64,000 nt of DNA from NCBI RefSeq assembly GCF_000222485.1, contig NC_015914.1:3826001-3890000 (forward strand), read 5' to 3'. Position 1 is the stretch's first letter; the number at the start of each line of letters is the position of its first letter. The stretch is from Cyclobacterium marinum DSM 745. Its GTDB lineage: Bacteria; Bacteroidota; Bacteroidia; Cytophagales; Cyclobacteriaceae. Below the pieces are notes generated by a model that worked only from the letters and a program-made list of their open reading frames with translations, was not told the DNA's origin and made no database searches. The translations under genes were made by a program, and so were the position numbers. Below are positions 16,627 to 26,418 of the stretch, piece by piece.

Positions 16627-19125
16627 ATGCCAAAACGCAAAAAGACAGCCTTTAAGTTACCCTATATCGGGATAGATCATAGCAATGGATACGATGTGCT
16701 ATACAATGAAAAAGGTGAATTTGGGGTAGTTCTGGAAGTGAAAAACCCAGTCCTGCAGTATGCTGCTGATCCGGGAAACTATAACAACTTTCACCAACTT
16801 TATGTCAATGCGATCAAAATTCTTGGGGAAGGATACATTGTACAAAAACAGGACATTCTGAGCAGAAAAAAATTCAACCCTAAATCCTCTGGAGAATACC
16901 TGCAAAGGAAATACGATGAACATTTTAGAGGAAGGGTTTACACCTCCCATCAGACGCTTTTGGTGATTACAAGAAAAGCAAAACCCGGTTTTTACACTTA
17001 CAGCCTGAAACAGATAAATGATTTCACACAATCCATAGACAAAGTAGCAGACCTCTTTGTTCGAAGCCAGTTACCTGTAAATGCGCTGAATCAAAATCAG
17101 ATCAATCGGTACATCAGGCAGATTCTTTCAATGAATTTTTATGATAAAGAGCTTTGCCTGAACAATCTGCTTGCAGGAGATGAACAGCTTGAAATGGGGG
17201 ATTCAGCAGTCCGCTCTATCAGTTTGGTCAACACAGACACCATCGACCTGCCCCAAGTGGTGGATACCCATATGGAAAGGTCAGACAAGGAAAGTTTGAA
17301 AGGTTTTCCGATCGATAATATGGGTTTTTTGTTTTCTGTTCCGCATTTTAAAACCATTATTTACAATCAGGTGATTGAAATTGTACCTCAGACCAGCACC
17401 CAAAGGAAATTGGAACTGAAACGAAAAAGGCATTCAGGAATTCCTGATTCGGCCAACAATATGTGTGTGGAAGACATTGACCAATTATTGGAAGACATTG
17501 CAAGAAACAATCAGTTGCTGGTCAATTCTCATTTTAACATCCTGGTGTCCGGAGAAAAAGAGTTGATTCAGGGAACCTCCAATTTTATTGAGTCTTCCCT
17601 TTTTCAGCAGGGGATCATACCGTCAAAAAATGCTTACAACCAACTGGAACTGTTCAGAACCGTTTTGCCCTGCAACACTTCAGAACTGAAACCTTACGAT
17701 TATTTTCTGACCACCTCAGATGCAGCCTTGTGCTTCTTCTTTAAGGAATCCATGAGTGAGGATGAGATCAGTAATTTTCAAATTAGGCTAACGGACCGAC
17801 AAGGCATTCCGGTAAAGATTGATCCTGCAGACCTACCTATGCAGACCAACCGGATCAATAACAGGAATAAATTTGTCCTGGGGCCCTCTGGATCAGGTAA
17901 ATCATTTTTCATGAATGCGCTGGTAGAACAGTACTGCATGTACAATAAAAGTGAAACACCGAGATGGCTGATGGACGTGGTTATCGTGGATACCGGTCAT
18001 TCCTATTCCGGTCTTTGTGCCTATTATGGAGGCAAATACATTACCTATACAGAAAAGAATCCCATTACCACCAATCCATTTGCCATTACCAGAGAAGAAT
18101 ACAACATTGAAAAAAAAGATGCCCTTCTTACCTTGATAAGTGTACTGTGGAAGTCTGCGGAAGGCAAGATCTCTCAGGTAGAATCGGATGTAATCTCCAA
18201 TACCATTTCAGCTTACTATCAGGTGTGTTTTGATGAGTTGTCAAAAATTGACCGCCCTTGTTTTAATAGCTTTTATGAATTTGCACTGACATTCATTCCT
18301 GAATTGATTCAAAAGGAAAATATTCCTTTCAATATAGATGAGTTCAGGTTTGTGCTCAAGAAATTCTACAAAGAAGGGGAGTATGGTAGCCTATTGAATG
18401 AAGAGGTAGATCAGTCCTTGTTTGGAGAAGCATTTATCGTTTTTGAAATAGATTCCATCAAGGAACACAAGGTACTTTTCCCTATTGTCACCTTAATCAT
18501 CATGGATGTATTCATTCAAAAAATGCGATTTCGGAGCAAGCAGCGAAAAGCATTGATCATTGAAGAAGCCTGGAAAGCCATCGCCTCACCACTTATGGCC
18601 AACTATATTCTTTACCTGTACAAGACGGTCCGGAAATTCTGGGGAGAAGCCATTGTAGTGACCCAGGAGTTGGGAGATATCATTGGAAACACCGTAGTAA
18701 AAGACAGCATTGTGAACAATTCGGATACCATCATTTTGCTGGACCAGGCAAAATTCAAAGACCACTATGATGAAATCGCCTCCCTGCTTTCAATCAATGA
18801 GCATGAAAGGAAAAAGATTTTCACCATCAACCAGTTTGACAACACAGAAGGTCGGGGCAGATTCAAGGAGGTTTACATCCGAAGAGGGGCAAGCGGAGAG
18901 GTTTATGGCGTGGAAGTATCCCTTCATCAGTATTTGACCTATACCACTGAAAAGCCGGAAAAGGCAGCTGTGGAAATCTATACAGATCGCTTTGGTAGCT
19001 ATCAGGAAGGGTTGGATCACTTTGTAAAGGATTATGAAAATTCAAAAATGGAATTGAACCGTTTTTTCTCTCTGGTCAACCAATTGGGAATTCCTTTTGG
19101 AGAAAAAAAAGAATTTACTGACTAA
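16627..19125 (+). CDS. traG: TraG, VirB4-type conjugation ATPase
   Basis: ATG at 16627 gives 832 residues and lies just after the traF stop; an open frame upstream to 16525 overlaps traF and is probably not used. Walker A (LGPSGSGKSFFMN) lies near residue 417 and Walker B (ALIIEEAWKAIA) near residue 643. An N-terminal TraG domain (HSNGYDVLYNEKGEFGVVLE) is clear. This hexameric ATPase powers assembly of the type IV secretion channel at the inner membrane. Length is typical for Bacteroidetes TraG. Confidence 0.9.
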   Translation: MPKRKKTAFKLPYIGIDHSNGYDVLYNEKGEFGVVLEVKNPVLQYAADPGNYNNFHQLYVNAIKILGEGYIVQKQDILSRKKFNPKSSGEYLQRKYDEHFRGRVYTSHQTLLVITRKAKPGFYTYSLKQINDFTQSIDKVADLFVRSQLPVNALNQNQINRYIRQILSMNFYDKELCLNNLLAGDEQLEMGDSAVRSISLVNTDTIDLPQVVDTHMERSDKESLKGFPIDNMGFLFSVPHFKTIIYNQVIEIVPQTSTQRKLELKRKRHSGIPDSANNMCVEDIDQLLEDIARNNQLLVNSHFNILVSGEKELIQGTSNFIESSLFQQGIIPSKNAYNQLELFRTVLPCNTSELKPYDYFLTTSDAALCFFFKESMSEDEISNFQIRLTDRQGIPVKIDPADLPMQTNRINNRNKFVLGPSGSGKSFFMNALVEQYCMYNKSETPRWLMDVVIVDTGHSYSGLCAYYGGKYITYTEKNPITTNPFAITREEYNIEKKDALLTLISVLWKSAEGKISQVESDVISNTISAYYQVCFDELSKIDRPCFNSFYEFALTFIPELIQKENIPFNIDEFRFVLKKFYKEGEYGSLLNEEVDQSLFGEAFIVFEIDSIKEHKVLFPIVTLIIMDVFIQKMRFRSKQRKALIIEEAWKAIASPLMANYILYLYKTVRKFWGEAIVVTQELGDIIGNTVVKDSIVNNSDTIILLDQAKFKDHYDEIASLLSINEHERKKIFTINQFDNTEGRGRFKEVYIRRGASGEVYGVEVSLHQYLTYTTEKPEKAAVEIYTDRFGSYQEGLDHFVKDYENSKMELNRFFSLVNQLGIPFGEKKEFTD

Positions 19126-19136
19126 ACAATTACAGC

Positions 19137-19796
19137 ATGAAAACTTTGACATTTCTTTTGTTCATTTTCACCAGCGGATGGTTGGAGGCGCAAGTCTATG
19201 TTGATCCGGCTGTTTCGGGAGCCCAGGCTACCCACGCAGCCGTGATTAACAGCCAACTCAATAAGACCAATGAAAAACTGACTTTAATAGAAAAAGGTCA
19301 ACTAGCTGTCATTGGAAAACTTACCGTGGTGAATACCCTACAGGAAAAGCTTTATGCAGGATTGACCGAAGTGAGTGCTATCCTTACCAACCTAGCCAAT
19401 GTGAGGGAGATTGCACGAATTGCGAGTGGCATTTCCGGAGATGTCCGGGACATCATGGAGTTGGCCAAGGAAAATCCCGAATTTATTGTTTTCGCAGAGC
19501 AGAACGCCACAATGTTCCAGCAAAGAGCTACTGCATTGGCGTTGGAAGTACAGCAATTTGCTCTCAAAGGAGGCAAGGAAAACCTAATGGATGCAGGGGA
19601 ACGAGCAAAAATCCTCAATACTATTTTGAATGAACTACTGATCCTGAGGTCTTACTCTTATGGAATGTACCGTTCCATGCATTTTGCAAGCATGAAGGGG
19701 CTTTTCAATTCACTAAACCCTTTTCAAGGCTATATAGAAATGGACCTTGCCATAATGGATGATATCCTTAGAAAAAGAGAAACCCTTAACCGATAA
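19137..19796 (+). CDS. Secreted transfer-operon protein, tandem paralogue 1 of 3
   Basis: A 219-residue protein with a signal peptide (MKTLTFLLFIFTSGWLEAQ) and an otherwise helical body. It shares length and layout with the next two genes: a signal peptide ending AQ, ENPEFIVFAEQ, REIARIASGI, SALALEVQQFAL-like stretch, then a helix with ILNELLILRSYSYGMYRSM and LNPFQGYIEMDL near the end. The likely role is a periplasmic helical subunit, comparable in position to TraI (DUF4141, VirB5-like). Function not established. Confidence 0.7.
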   Translation: MKTLTFLLFIFTSGWLEAQVYVDPAVSGAQATHAAVINSQLNKTNEKLTLIEKGQLAVIGKLTVVNTLQEKLYAGLTEVSAILTNLANVREIARIASGISGDVRDIMELAKENPEFIVFAEQNATMFQQRATALALEVQQFALKGGKENLMDAGERAKILNTILNELLILRSYSYGMYRSMHFASMKGLFNSLNPFQGYIEMDLAIMDDILRKRETLNR

Positions 19797-19799
19797 GCC

Positions 19800-20447
19800 A
19801 TGAAAGTCCTACTGATCTTATTGGTAATTTCCTTCTCTTTCCCTGTGGCTGCACAGGTCAATATTGCCTTGTTGCATCAGTTGGTAGAAGACTCCAAAAA
19901 TGAACACGAAAAGCAATCCGATGCGAAGGCCAATCAAGCTAAAAATGCCATTAATGAAGAAGTGAATAGAAACCTAATGGGCCAGGTCAAGAATAAATAT
20001 CGGGCAGTTCAGGAGCGTTTTGCTAAGCTTCAACTTTTGGTGGAAGCTGTTGGGCTTGCCGTATCGGCAGACCCACTTTTAAGAGCTATCATAGGCCATC
20101 AGGAGCAAATCGTTTTTTATTGCCAAAGTGATCCTTCGGTAATTCCCCTGGCATTGGAAACAGAAAAGCTATTCGTCAAGCATTCCTATTCCCTAATGAA
20201 ATATCTGATAGGCTTAATGGCTTCTATTGGGGACCTCAATCAAATGAAGGTTTCCGAAAGACGCTTGCTATTGCAGCACGTTTTGCATGAGCTGAGGTCA
20301 ATCAATAGACTCTCACTGGCTACCTCCCAAAGTTTGGAGTCCTATATCCGTCAGAAATCAGGAATGAGCCCCTATCCTGAGTTCCTTTTGGAAGGCTCAG
20401 CAACAGTAGATGAAATATTAGAAAATGCTCAACTGATAAAAAAATGA
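19800..20447 (+). CDS. Secreted transfer-operon protein, tandem paralogue 2 of 3
   Basis: A 215-residue protein starting 3 nt after the preceding stop. Signal peptide MKVLLILLVISFSFPVAAQ, then helical segments. It is the most diverged of the three: the matching patches are DPSVIPLALETEKLF (paralogue 1 ENPEFIVFAEQNATMF), LLLQHVLHELRSINRLSLAT (paralogue 1 ILNTILNELLILRSYSYGMY), and the C-terminal VDEILEN. It lacks the LNPFQ motif. Overlaps the next gene by 4 nt. Confidence 0.65.
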   Translation: MKVLLILLVISFSFPVAAQVNIALLHQLVEDSKNEHEKQSDAKANQAKNAINEEVNRNLMGQVKNKYRAVQERFAKLQLLVEAVGLAVSADPLLRAIIGHQEQIVFYCQSDPSVIPLALETEKLFVKHSYSLMKYLIGLMASIGDLNQMKVSERRLLLQHVLHELRSINRLSLATSQSLESYIRQKSGMSPYPEFLLEGSATVDEILENAQLIKK

Positions 20448-21103
20448 AACAGCTTCTGATCTTCTTTCTTTTGGCTAATTCCTTTCCACTGTTTGCTCAA
20501 ACGGTGGTATTTGATCGGGAGCATTTTTTGATTGTAAACGAAAATGCGGCCATTAGAAATGTATCTGAAATTGGTTACCAGGAAAGCCTTACGAGGATTT
20601 GGGAAAACACCGATGACATTGGCTTGAATGTGTCCAGCCTGGCACTGGTAGAAACTATGATTTACCGGTCCCTGAGTCAGGTAAATGAAGGGCTGAAGGA
20701 TGCTATTCAGGTAAAACAGATAGGAAAGACTTTGCAAAGAATCTATTCTTTAAGCGATGAAACCATAACGATTGCTTATGAAAATCCTGTCTTACTCCTT
20801 TTTGCAGAAACCTATATTCGCCAAGCCAAGGAAAGAAGTTTTTTACTGGTATCAGAGGTTTCGGCTTTTGTTCTGGCAGAAGGGGAAAATTTACTGATTA
20901 ATCCCAATGTGAGGGACCAGTTGTTGGTGAAAATCCAGAATGAAATTGACCTCATCGCCAGCTACATTCTGGCAGTGAGAAATTCCATGTATTGGGCAAA
21001 TGTCAATGGTGTACTAAAAAGACTTAACCCTTACCAAGCAGATATCGATCAGAACTTAAATCTAATCAATCAAATCCTTATCCATAAACAACGCCTGCGA
21101 TGA
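20444..21103 (+). CDS. Secreted transfer-operon protein, tandem paralogue 3 of 3
   Basis: A 219-residue protein with a signal peptide (MKQLLIFFLLANSFPLFAQ). YENPVLLLFAETYIRQAKER, SEVSAFVLAEGENLLINPNV, LLVKIQNEIDLIASYILAV and LNPYQADIDQNLNLINQIL align patch by patch with paralogue 1. Starts by an ATGA overlap and overlaps its successor by 4 nt, so the three genes and the next form one translationally coupled run. Probably a periplasmic subunit of the transfer machine. Confidence 0.7.
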   Translation: MKQLLIFFLLANSFPLFAQTVVFDREHFLIVNENAAIRNVSEIGYQESLTRIWENTDDIGLNVSSLALVETMIYRSLSQVNEGLKDAIQVKQIGKTLQRIYSLSDETITIAYENPVLLLFAETYIRQAKERSFLLVSEVSAFVLAEGENLLINPNVRDQLLVKIQNEIDLIASYILAVRNSMYWANVNGVLKRLNPYQADIDQNLNLINQILIHKQRLR

Positions 21104-21900
21104 ATAAGAAAAGAAAAATTGAATTATTAACTCCTGGCCTGTTCCTGCTTTATATGACAACAGCTATAGCACAGACACCAATTCATGACAAAGCGGTTGT
21201 TGCACAACAGGAAAGAATGGTATTCAAGCAATGGGATGAGAACCGTTTTCTTCCCGGGCCTAAGCGCTTCCTAGGTATTCCTACGAACTCCAATTGGTTT
21301 TTAACCTGGGCCTTGCATCCCGACTATCCCGATCTGGACAGAAGGCCTCTTTCTACTTCCGGGGAGCAGACCCAAAGACTTGGATTGGCCGCTGCCATGA
21401 AAATCTCCTCAGATTATTACGAACAGCAGGCAGATACGGTTAAAAATATGGCACTTCGGGAGATGAAACGTATATCCGGTGCCTTGTCTGGATCAGACCC
21501 ATTGTACTTACTCTATTACAAACAAGAGCTCGATCCGCTTGATAATATTGAAACCCAGGCATTCCAAAACAGTGCCGCAGAGGTAAAGGAATATATGCTT
21601 CAAAATGGTGCCTATGACTGGTACCTGGAAAGGATGAAAAGTCTTGAAGAAAGGTACGGGTTTGCGAAAACGCAGGATATGGAAAGAGGGCAGCGGATGC
21701 TTATGTACCACAGGATTTTATTGGACCTGAGGAAACTCCAAAGCAACTGGGAGTACAAGTTGGCCCTATCACAGAAAATGCTGGCTTTCCGGAAAAGCAT
21801 GGAAAAAAGACAAAACAGCAAAGAACAATTATTGGAACAAGCAGATCAAGAGGAAGAAATCCTTTCGGGAATTTTACAAAGACGAATCATACTGCGATGA
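21100..21900 (+). CDS. Secreted protein of the transfer operon, unknown family
   Basis: A 266-residue protein; a hydrophobic N-terminal segment (about residues 11-25) ending IAQ acts as signal peptide. The middle has a conserved-looking stretch (FLPGPKRFLGIPTNSNWFLT, then ALHPDYPDLDRRPLSTSGEQ), and the rest is helical and charged, possibly coiled coil. It is joined by 4-nt overlaps to paralogue 3 and to TraJ. I do not recognise the family; a periplasmic or outer-membrane-side structural role is inferred from position. Confidence 0.6.
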   Translation: MNKKRKIELLTPGLFLLYMTTAIAQTPIHDKAVVAQQERMVFKQWDENRFLPGPKRFLGIPTNSNWFLTWALHPDYPDLDRRPLSTSGEQTQRLGLAAAMKISSDYYEQQADTVKNMALREMKRISGALSGSDPLYLLYYKQELDPLDNIETQAFQNSAAEVKEYMLQNGAYDWYLERMKSLEERYGFAKTQDMERGQRMLMYHRILLDLRKLQSNWEYKLALSQKMLAFRKSMEKRQNSKEQLLEQADQEEEILSGILQRRIILR

Positions 21901-23069
21901 AAAAAACTGGAACCACACTCATTTTAATCCTTTTGATGCTACCGATGGCAAATGCCCAGGTACCAGTTCCCCCAGAAGAGTACAAAGAAGCCATTTCCTT
22001 TCTACAGGGAAATGGTGTATATGACCGAGGAGTCATGCGCTTTTTTGAAGGAATGCGCGACTATGCCTATTCTCATTTTGGCCCATTTATACAGGATGCC
22101 CAAGCCCTGGCCTGCATTTTTATGCTGATTTTCTTTTCGATTAAATCCTATGAAATGATGGTGGGGGATAAGAAAATGGAAATCATGCCACTTTTGAGAC
22201 CTTTTGGCTTGTTGATGCTGACCATGTGGTGGGGCATGTTCTGTAGGATAATTGCTTTTCCCACTGACCTGATTTCTGCAAAAACAGAAGCCATGTTTTC
22301 TACCCAAAACGAACGGATCAATGCTTTGAGGCTGGACCGTGCAGTGTATATTATTCAGGTGGCTGACAAAATGGTTGAATACCAGGCAACCACTGAATTG
22401 GCTTCTCAGCAAGCCGAGGAAGCGGACAAAGGTCTGGGCACAGTCATGGTGGATGGTGTTAAAGGCTTTTTTACCGACAATGTATATGGCCCGCTGGTAC
22501 AGATGAAAATAAGGATGCAGACCAATATGCAGCTATTGGTCACCCAGTTGCTGGAATTATTGGCCATCTGGATTTTAAGGATCTGTGTCTATTTTGTCTT
22601 TTTCATTCAAATCATCTATTCAACCATCCTGGTGATTTTGGGTCCCTTTTCATTGGCCGTAAGTGTGTTGCCAGCCTTTAGGGACGCCTTTACCACATGG
22701 ATTGCCCGTTTCGTAGCAGTCAATCTGTATGTGGGTATTGCCTATCTGGTTTTATACGTGTGTGGGCTGATGCAGGAATATGCATTTCTGCAGGAGATTC
22801 AGAAATATGAAGCACTGCTGGATACCTCCGGTGGAGATGAAGTTTTGTCCAAATTGGCATGGATGGCAGGAAATGGCATTCTATCCTTTGGCTTGGTCAT
22901 CGTAAGTTTTTTGGTTGGAGCAATCGCCATCACCACAGTACCCTCCATCTCCACCTGGATCATCAGTACCTCGGGCGTTACCTCAGCATCAGCCACTGTG
23001 GGAAGGACAGGTTCTACTCTTAGCAGAACGGCTTCCCGGATGTCAGTTAGAGGAATTTTAGGAAAATAA
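21897..23069 (+). CDS. traJ: TraJ-like multi-pass inner membrane protein
   Basis: A 390-residue protein with a signal-like N-terminus and about six to seven membrane helices: around residues 60-85, 95-115, 210-245, 250-275, 280-300 and 325-350. The block ILGPFSLAVSVLPAFRDAFT, then WIARFVAVNLYVGIAYLVLY is typical of TraJ of Bacteroidetes conjugative transposons and of VirB6/TrbL-type channel proteins. It would form the inner membrane channel platform. The serine/threonine-rich tail is normal for the family. Confidence 0.85.
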   Translation: MKKTGTTLILILLMLPMANAQVPVPPEEYKEAISFLQGNGVYDRGVMRFFEGMRDYAYSHFGPFIQDAQALACIFMLIFFSIKSYEMMVGDKKMEIMPLLRPFGLLMLTMWWGMFCRIIAFPTDLISAKTEAMFSTQNERINALRLDRAVYIIQVADKMVEYQATTELASQQAEEADKGLGTVMVDGVKGFFTDNVYGPLVQMKIRMQTNMQLLVTQLLELLAIWILRICVYFVFFIQIIYSTILVILGPFSLAVSVLPAFRDAFTTWIARFVAVNLYVGIAYLVLYVCGLMQEYAFLQEIQKYEALLDTSGGDEVLSKLAWMAGNGILSFGLVIVSFLVGAIAITTVPSISTWIISTSGVTSASATVGRTGSTLSRTASRMSVRGILGK

Positions 23070-23080
23070 ATTTCAATACC

Positions 23081-23692
23081 ATGATTATTAAAAACATAGA
23101 ATCGAAAATTAAATTGGCTACTTATTTATCCTTTGGGAGTTTTATTACTGCTGTCATAATCTGCATTGGAGTTTCATTTTTTGCTTACAAGCAAGTGTCC
23201 AATGCAAGAAAATCCATTTATATCCTGGACAACAATATCCCCATTCTGGCCAAACAGACCAATATGCAAATGAACAGGCCTGCCGAATACAGGGCAGCCG
23301 TGGACCTGTTTCACAGTCTGTTTTTCTCCCTGACTCCGGATGACAAGCACATAGAATACCAAATGAAAAAAGCCATGTACCTGGCAGATGAATCAGGTGC
23401 ATTGCAGTACAACAACCTGAAAGAAAGAGGTTATTTTAATTCCATTCTAAGTTCCAGTTCAGTATTGACCCTACAGACGGATTCCATTGCCCTGGAACCC
23501 AGCAATAAATTCACTTTCTATGGCAAGCAGAAAATCGAAAGAAGAAGTGCCACGATCACCAGATCCCTGATTACAGAAGGGTATTTAATGGATATCCCTA
23601 GGTCAGAAAACAACAGCCATGGAGTTTTGATCACCAATTGGAAAACACTGGAAAATAAAGACCTAAGCCATGTTTCGAAAAACACCTTCTAA
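23081..23692 (+). CDS. traK: TraK-like VirB8-type protein
   Basis: A 203-residue bitopic protein: short cytoplasmic N-terminus, one membrane helix (about residues 13-35), then a periplasmic domain. NMQMNRPAEYRAAVDLFHSL and LFFSLTPDDKHIEYQMKKAM are typical of TraK of Bacteroidetes elements. TraK is the VirB8-like scaffold of the channel. The gene overlaps the next by 23 nt. Confidence 0.85.
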   Translation: MIIKNIESKIKLATYLSFGSFITAVIICIGVSFFAYKQVSNARKSIYILDNNIPILAKQTNMQMNRPAEYRAAVDLFHSLFFSLTPDDKHIEYQMKKAMYLADESGALQYNNLKERGYFNSILSSSSVLTLQTDSIALEPSNKFTFYGKQKIERRSATITRSLITEGYLMDIPRSENNSHGVLITNWKTLENKDLSHVSKNTF

Positions 23693-24110
23693 GAATAAAA
23701 CGCTCTTCACAGAAATAAGAAAGGAGTTCAGTACCCTACATGAAAGAGGAAGGAAACGCATAAGTAAAATATTGATTAAGTATCCCAAACAATGCTTTTC
23801 GGGGATGGTGGCCAGCCTTATTGTATCTGCTTTGCTCGCTTTTATCATCCTGCCATTTGAGGGTTCCCAACAACCGGGAGCAGACCAACTCATGGAGGAG
23901 GCTAAAGTACTGGGGTCCGGAGTAGCTGATGAAGTTTCTGCGCTTTTTCAAATTGGAAATGAGGCAAAGAGAATAGGGCAGCTAAAGCGGGAAGTAGAAA
24001 GAATCATTGCTCAGGAAAAAATTGATTTACAAGACAGCATTTTTCTAGAAAATGCCATTTCTGAACTTGAAAAGTATCAAAAATTAAACTCAAAAGACCA
24101 TGAAGATTGA
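23670..24110 (+). CDS. TraL-position single-pass membrane protein
   Basis: A 146-residue protein with a basic cytoplasmic N-terminus (about 45 residues), one transmembrane helix (about residues 47-65, ending in FEG) and a helical extracytoplasmic tail. It stands between TraK and TraM, the usual place of traL; DUF3989-like is possible but not certain. Overlaps both neighbours (23 nt and 11 nt), so the genes are translationally coupled. Confidence 0.6.
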   Translation: MFRKTPSKNKTLFTEIRKEFSTLHERGRKRISKILIKYPKQCFSGMVASLIVSALLAFIILPFEGSQQPGADQLMEEAKVLGSGVADEVSALFQIGNEAKRIGQLKREVERIIAQEKIDLQDSIFLENAISELEKYQKLNSKDHED

Positions 24111-25305
24111 CTTCAAACAACCAAAATACATCTTGCCGCTGATCCTGTTGCCCTTTATGCTTTTGCTGAATTTTGGCATGCAGTCTTTTTATAGCCAAGA
24201 AGAAAAGGAAGATGACAGTGGAAAAGCAGACCTTCAGGAAAGTGTAGGAAAGGTTTCTGATCAGGTTCGAAACCGTGGTATCCATGGCAAACTCGACGCA
24301 TTCAGGTCCAGGTACAAAAGAGCGGATGGGTACACAGCCATCAAAAACATGAGGGTTGAAGTCGAACAGGAAGATGAAATTCTTTCCCAATACAATGAAG
24401 CAGAAAAAAGGATGCTAGATTCCATTGATTTGGCTTTAAAAAACACCCTTAACCAACCTGGTCCGCAAATAGAAAGTAGACCAGCGCCTGATTTGGAAGT
24501 CAAAAAGAATCCCACAGCCCAAACCGATGAAGATGAACTTATTCTTCTGGCATTAAACCAAATGGAAAGCCAACAGGGTTCCAAAGAGGAGCCAAGGTAT
24601 GAAGATCCCATGGACCTTTTTCGGGCTCAAATGGCCCTTGTGGATTCCATCTCAAAAGCCAATGATCCTGCGCTTCAAGTTTCTGAAAAAGAAATTGAAA
24701 GTGAGACCCAAGTTCCTCAAAAACCTAGGCTAAAGGTTTCCAAGACCGGCCAAACGGATAAACATTTCAATACCGTAAGAAAAACTTCCCAAAGTTCTTT
24801 CATCCAGGCAATCGTTGATCAGGAAATCCGCAAAGGTACTTTGGGAGAAAGAATAAGGATTCGCTTACTGGAAGATATACAGATCGGTGCAAGGAAACTT
24901 CCTAAAGGGACATACCTCTATGCTTGGATCAGCGGCTATGAGGCACAAAGAGTAAAATTGACTGTCAGTAGTGTGATGGTTGGAGATGAAATTCTGCCAA
25001 TAGCCTTAAATATCTATGATCAAGACGGCATGGAAGGGCTTTATGTGCCTGCCAGTTCTTTTAGGGAGTTTTCAAAAGACCTTGGAGGCAATGTAACGGG
25101 AGGGATGAACCTTCAGATGAGCCAAGGAGCCTCTTCCATGAATCAAATGTACTTGTCAGCCCTGCAAAAAGTTTTTACCTCCAGCTCTCAGGCCATATCC
25201 AAACGGATCCGGCAAAACAAGGCCAACTTAAAATATGGCACCGTCATTTATCTTATTGATCCGGAACAATTGAACCCGGACATACTTTCAAACTATAACC
25301 CTTAA
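24100..25305 (+). CDS. traM: TraM, VirB10-like channel protein
   Basis: A 401-residue protein: N-terminal membrane helix (about residues 11-28), a long charged Pro/Glu-rich linker (about 40-230), then a C-terminal beta-rich domain that starts near IRIRLLEDIQIGARKLPKGT and holds YAWISGYEAQRVKLTVSSVM. This is the layout of conjugative transposon TraM and of VirB10, which spans the envelope and links inner membrane ATPases to the outer membrane pore. Confidence 0.85.
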   Translation: MKIDFKQPKYILPLILLPFMLLLNFGMQSFYSQEEKEDDSGKADLQESVGKVSDQVRNRGIHGKLDAFRSRYKRADGYTAIKNMRVEVEQEDEILSQYNEAEKRMLDSIDLALKNTLNQPGPQIESRPAPDLEVKKNPTAQTDEDELILLALNQMESQQGSKEEPRYEDPMDLFRAQMALVDSISKANDPALQVSEKEIESETQVPQKPRLKVSKTGQTDKHFNTVRKTSQSSFIQAIVDQEIRKGTLGERIRIRLLEDIQIGARKLPKGTYLYAWISGYEAQRVKLTVSSVMVGDEILPIALNIYDQDGMEGLYVPASSFREFSKDLGGNVTGGMNLQMSQGASSMNQMYLSALQKVFTSSSQAISKRIRQNKANLKYGTVIYLIDPEQLNPDILSNYNP

Positions 25306-25309
25306 TGAT

Positions 25310-26152
25310 ATGAAAAGATTAATCTTAATAACATGCCTTTCGAACCTATTGGGCTTTGCTACAATTGCCCAGGAAATTGGTACTAACGGTTCCCATTCCA
25401 ATAGAGAAAAACTTTACATCCGGGAAAACATAACCCTCCATTTTAATTCTCCAGAACCCATTCAATATGTAGATATTTCCAGCAAAGGACTGGTGGGTGA
25501 CTTGCCTTTGGACAATGTTTTCCGTATTAAAATGCAGGAAATCAGTGCGGTAGGCAATATGGAATCTAAGCAGAACCTTGGAGTAGTGACCATTGTCGGC
25601 CAAAAATTCATAGCCCAATATGAAGTGCAATATGCTTCAGGCAATCAGGATTTGCCCACATTGCTAGAAATCACCCCTGAAAACATGAGTCCTTTAGGTG
25701 TTGGGCTGGTACCGCTTACCCAAAATGAATTGAGAGAGTTTTCTATGGATGCCTATAAGAGAAAAGAAGATGAAACTGGCCTTTACAATTCCCAATATGG
25801 CATCACCGGCAATGTCAATCATATCCATACCCTGAAGGATTACATTTTTTTGGACATTACCTATACCAATGAAACCAATCTGAAATTTGATATTGACCAG
25901 ATCAGGTTTAGAGTGGAGGATAAAAAAATAGCCAAGGCTACCAATGTACAGGCCATAGAAATGGCGCCTGTATTTACCCTTTTTGAAAAGGAAAACTTCA
26001 AACGGAAGTATCGAAACATTTATGTGTTGGAAAAATTTTCCTTTCCCAATAACAAGGTGCTTTCCATAGAACTAACCGAAAAACAATTGTCCGGAAGAAA
26101 TTTGATACTTGAAATCGATTATTTCGACCTACTGAGTGCAGACACTTTATAG
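25310..26152 (+). CDS. traN: TraN-like DUF4138, VirB9-type protein
   Basis: A 280-residue protein with a signal peptide ending in TIAQ near residue 21. The motifs NITLHFNSPEPIQYVDISSK and LPLDNVFRIKM, then YDAYKRKE-like region and KDYIFLDITYTNETNLKFDI match TraN (DUF4138). It is the periplasmic/outer membrane partner of TraM, like VirB9. It is the last of the run of tightly packed tra genes; 266 bp follow without a gene, holding no structure I can name, before the coupling protein gene. traO, traP and traQ homologues are not present here. Confidence 0.85.
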   Translation: MKRLILITCLSNLLGFATIAQEIGTNGSHSNREKLYIRENITLHFNSPEPIQYVDISSKGLVGDLPLDNVFRIKMQEISAVGNMESKQNLGVVTIVGQKFIAQYEVQYASGNQDLPTLLEITPENMSPLGVGLVPLTQNELREFSMDAYKRKEDETGLYNSQYGITGNVNHIHTLKDYIFLDITYTNETNLKFDIDQIRFRVEDKKIAKATNVQAIEMAPVFTLFEKENFKRKYRNIYVLEKFSFPNNKVLSIELTEKQLSGRNLILEIDYFDLLSADTL

Positions 26153-26418
26153 GAATTCCTTTAACAGTGTGATTAGTATCTATTAGAGGTCTGATCAAAA
26201 GTAGATTGTAAATGAGGAATCACCAGATAGGGTAGAACTGCATGCCCTTCAATTCCTTAATCTACTTCCTATAAACCAGGTGCATTTTAGCTCCCTTAAT
26301 ACGGTTTTGGGATTTATAAAAGTGAATGAAATTGGTGACTGAAATCAGACATTGCCTATCAACAAGGCGCAACGGGCCATTGTGATGTTAGTTTATGTTA
26401 TCTAAAAACCTGAAATAA

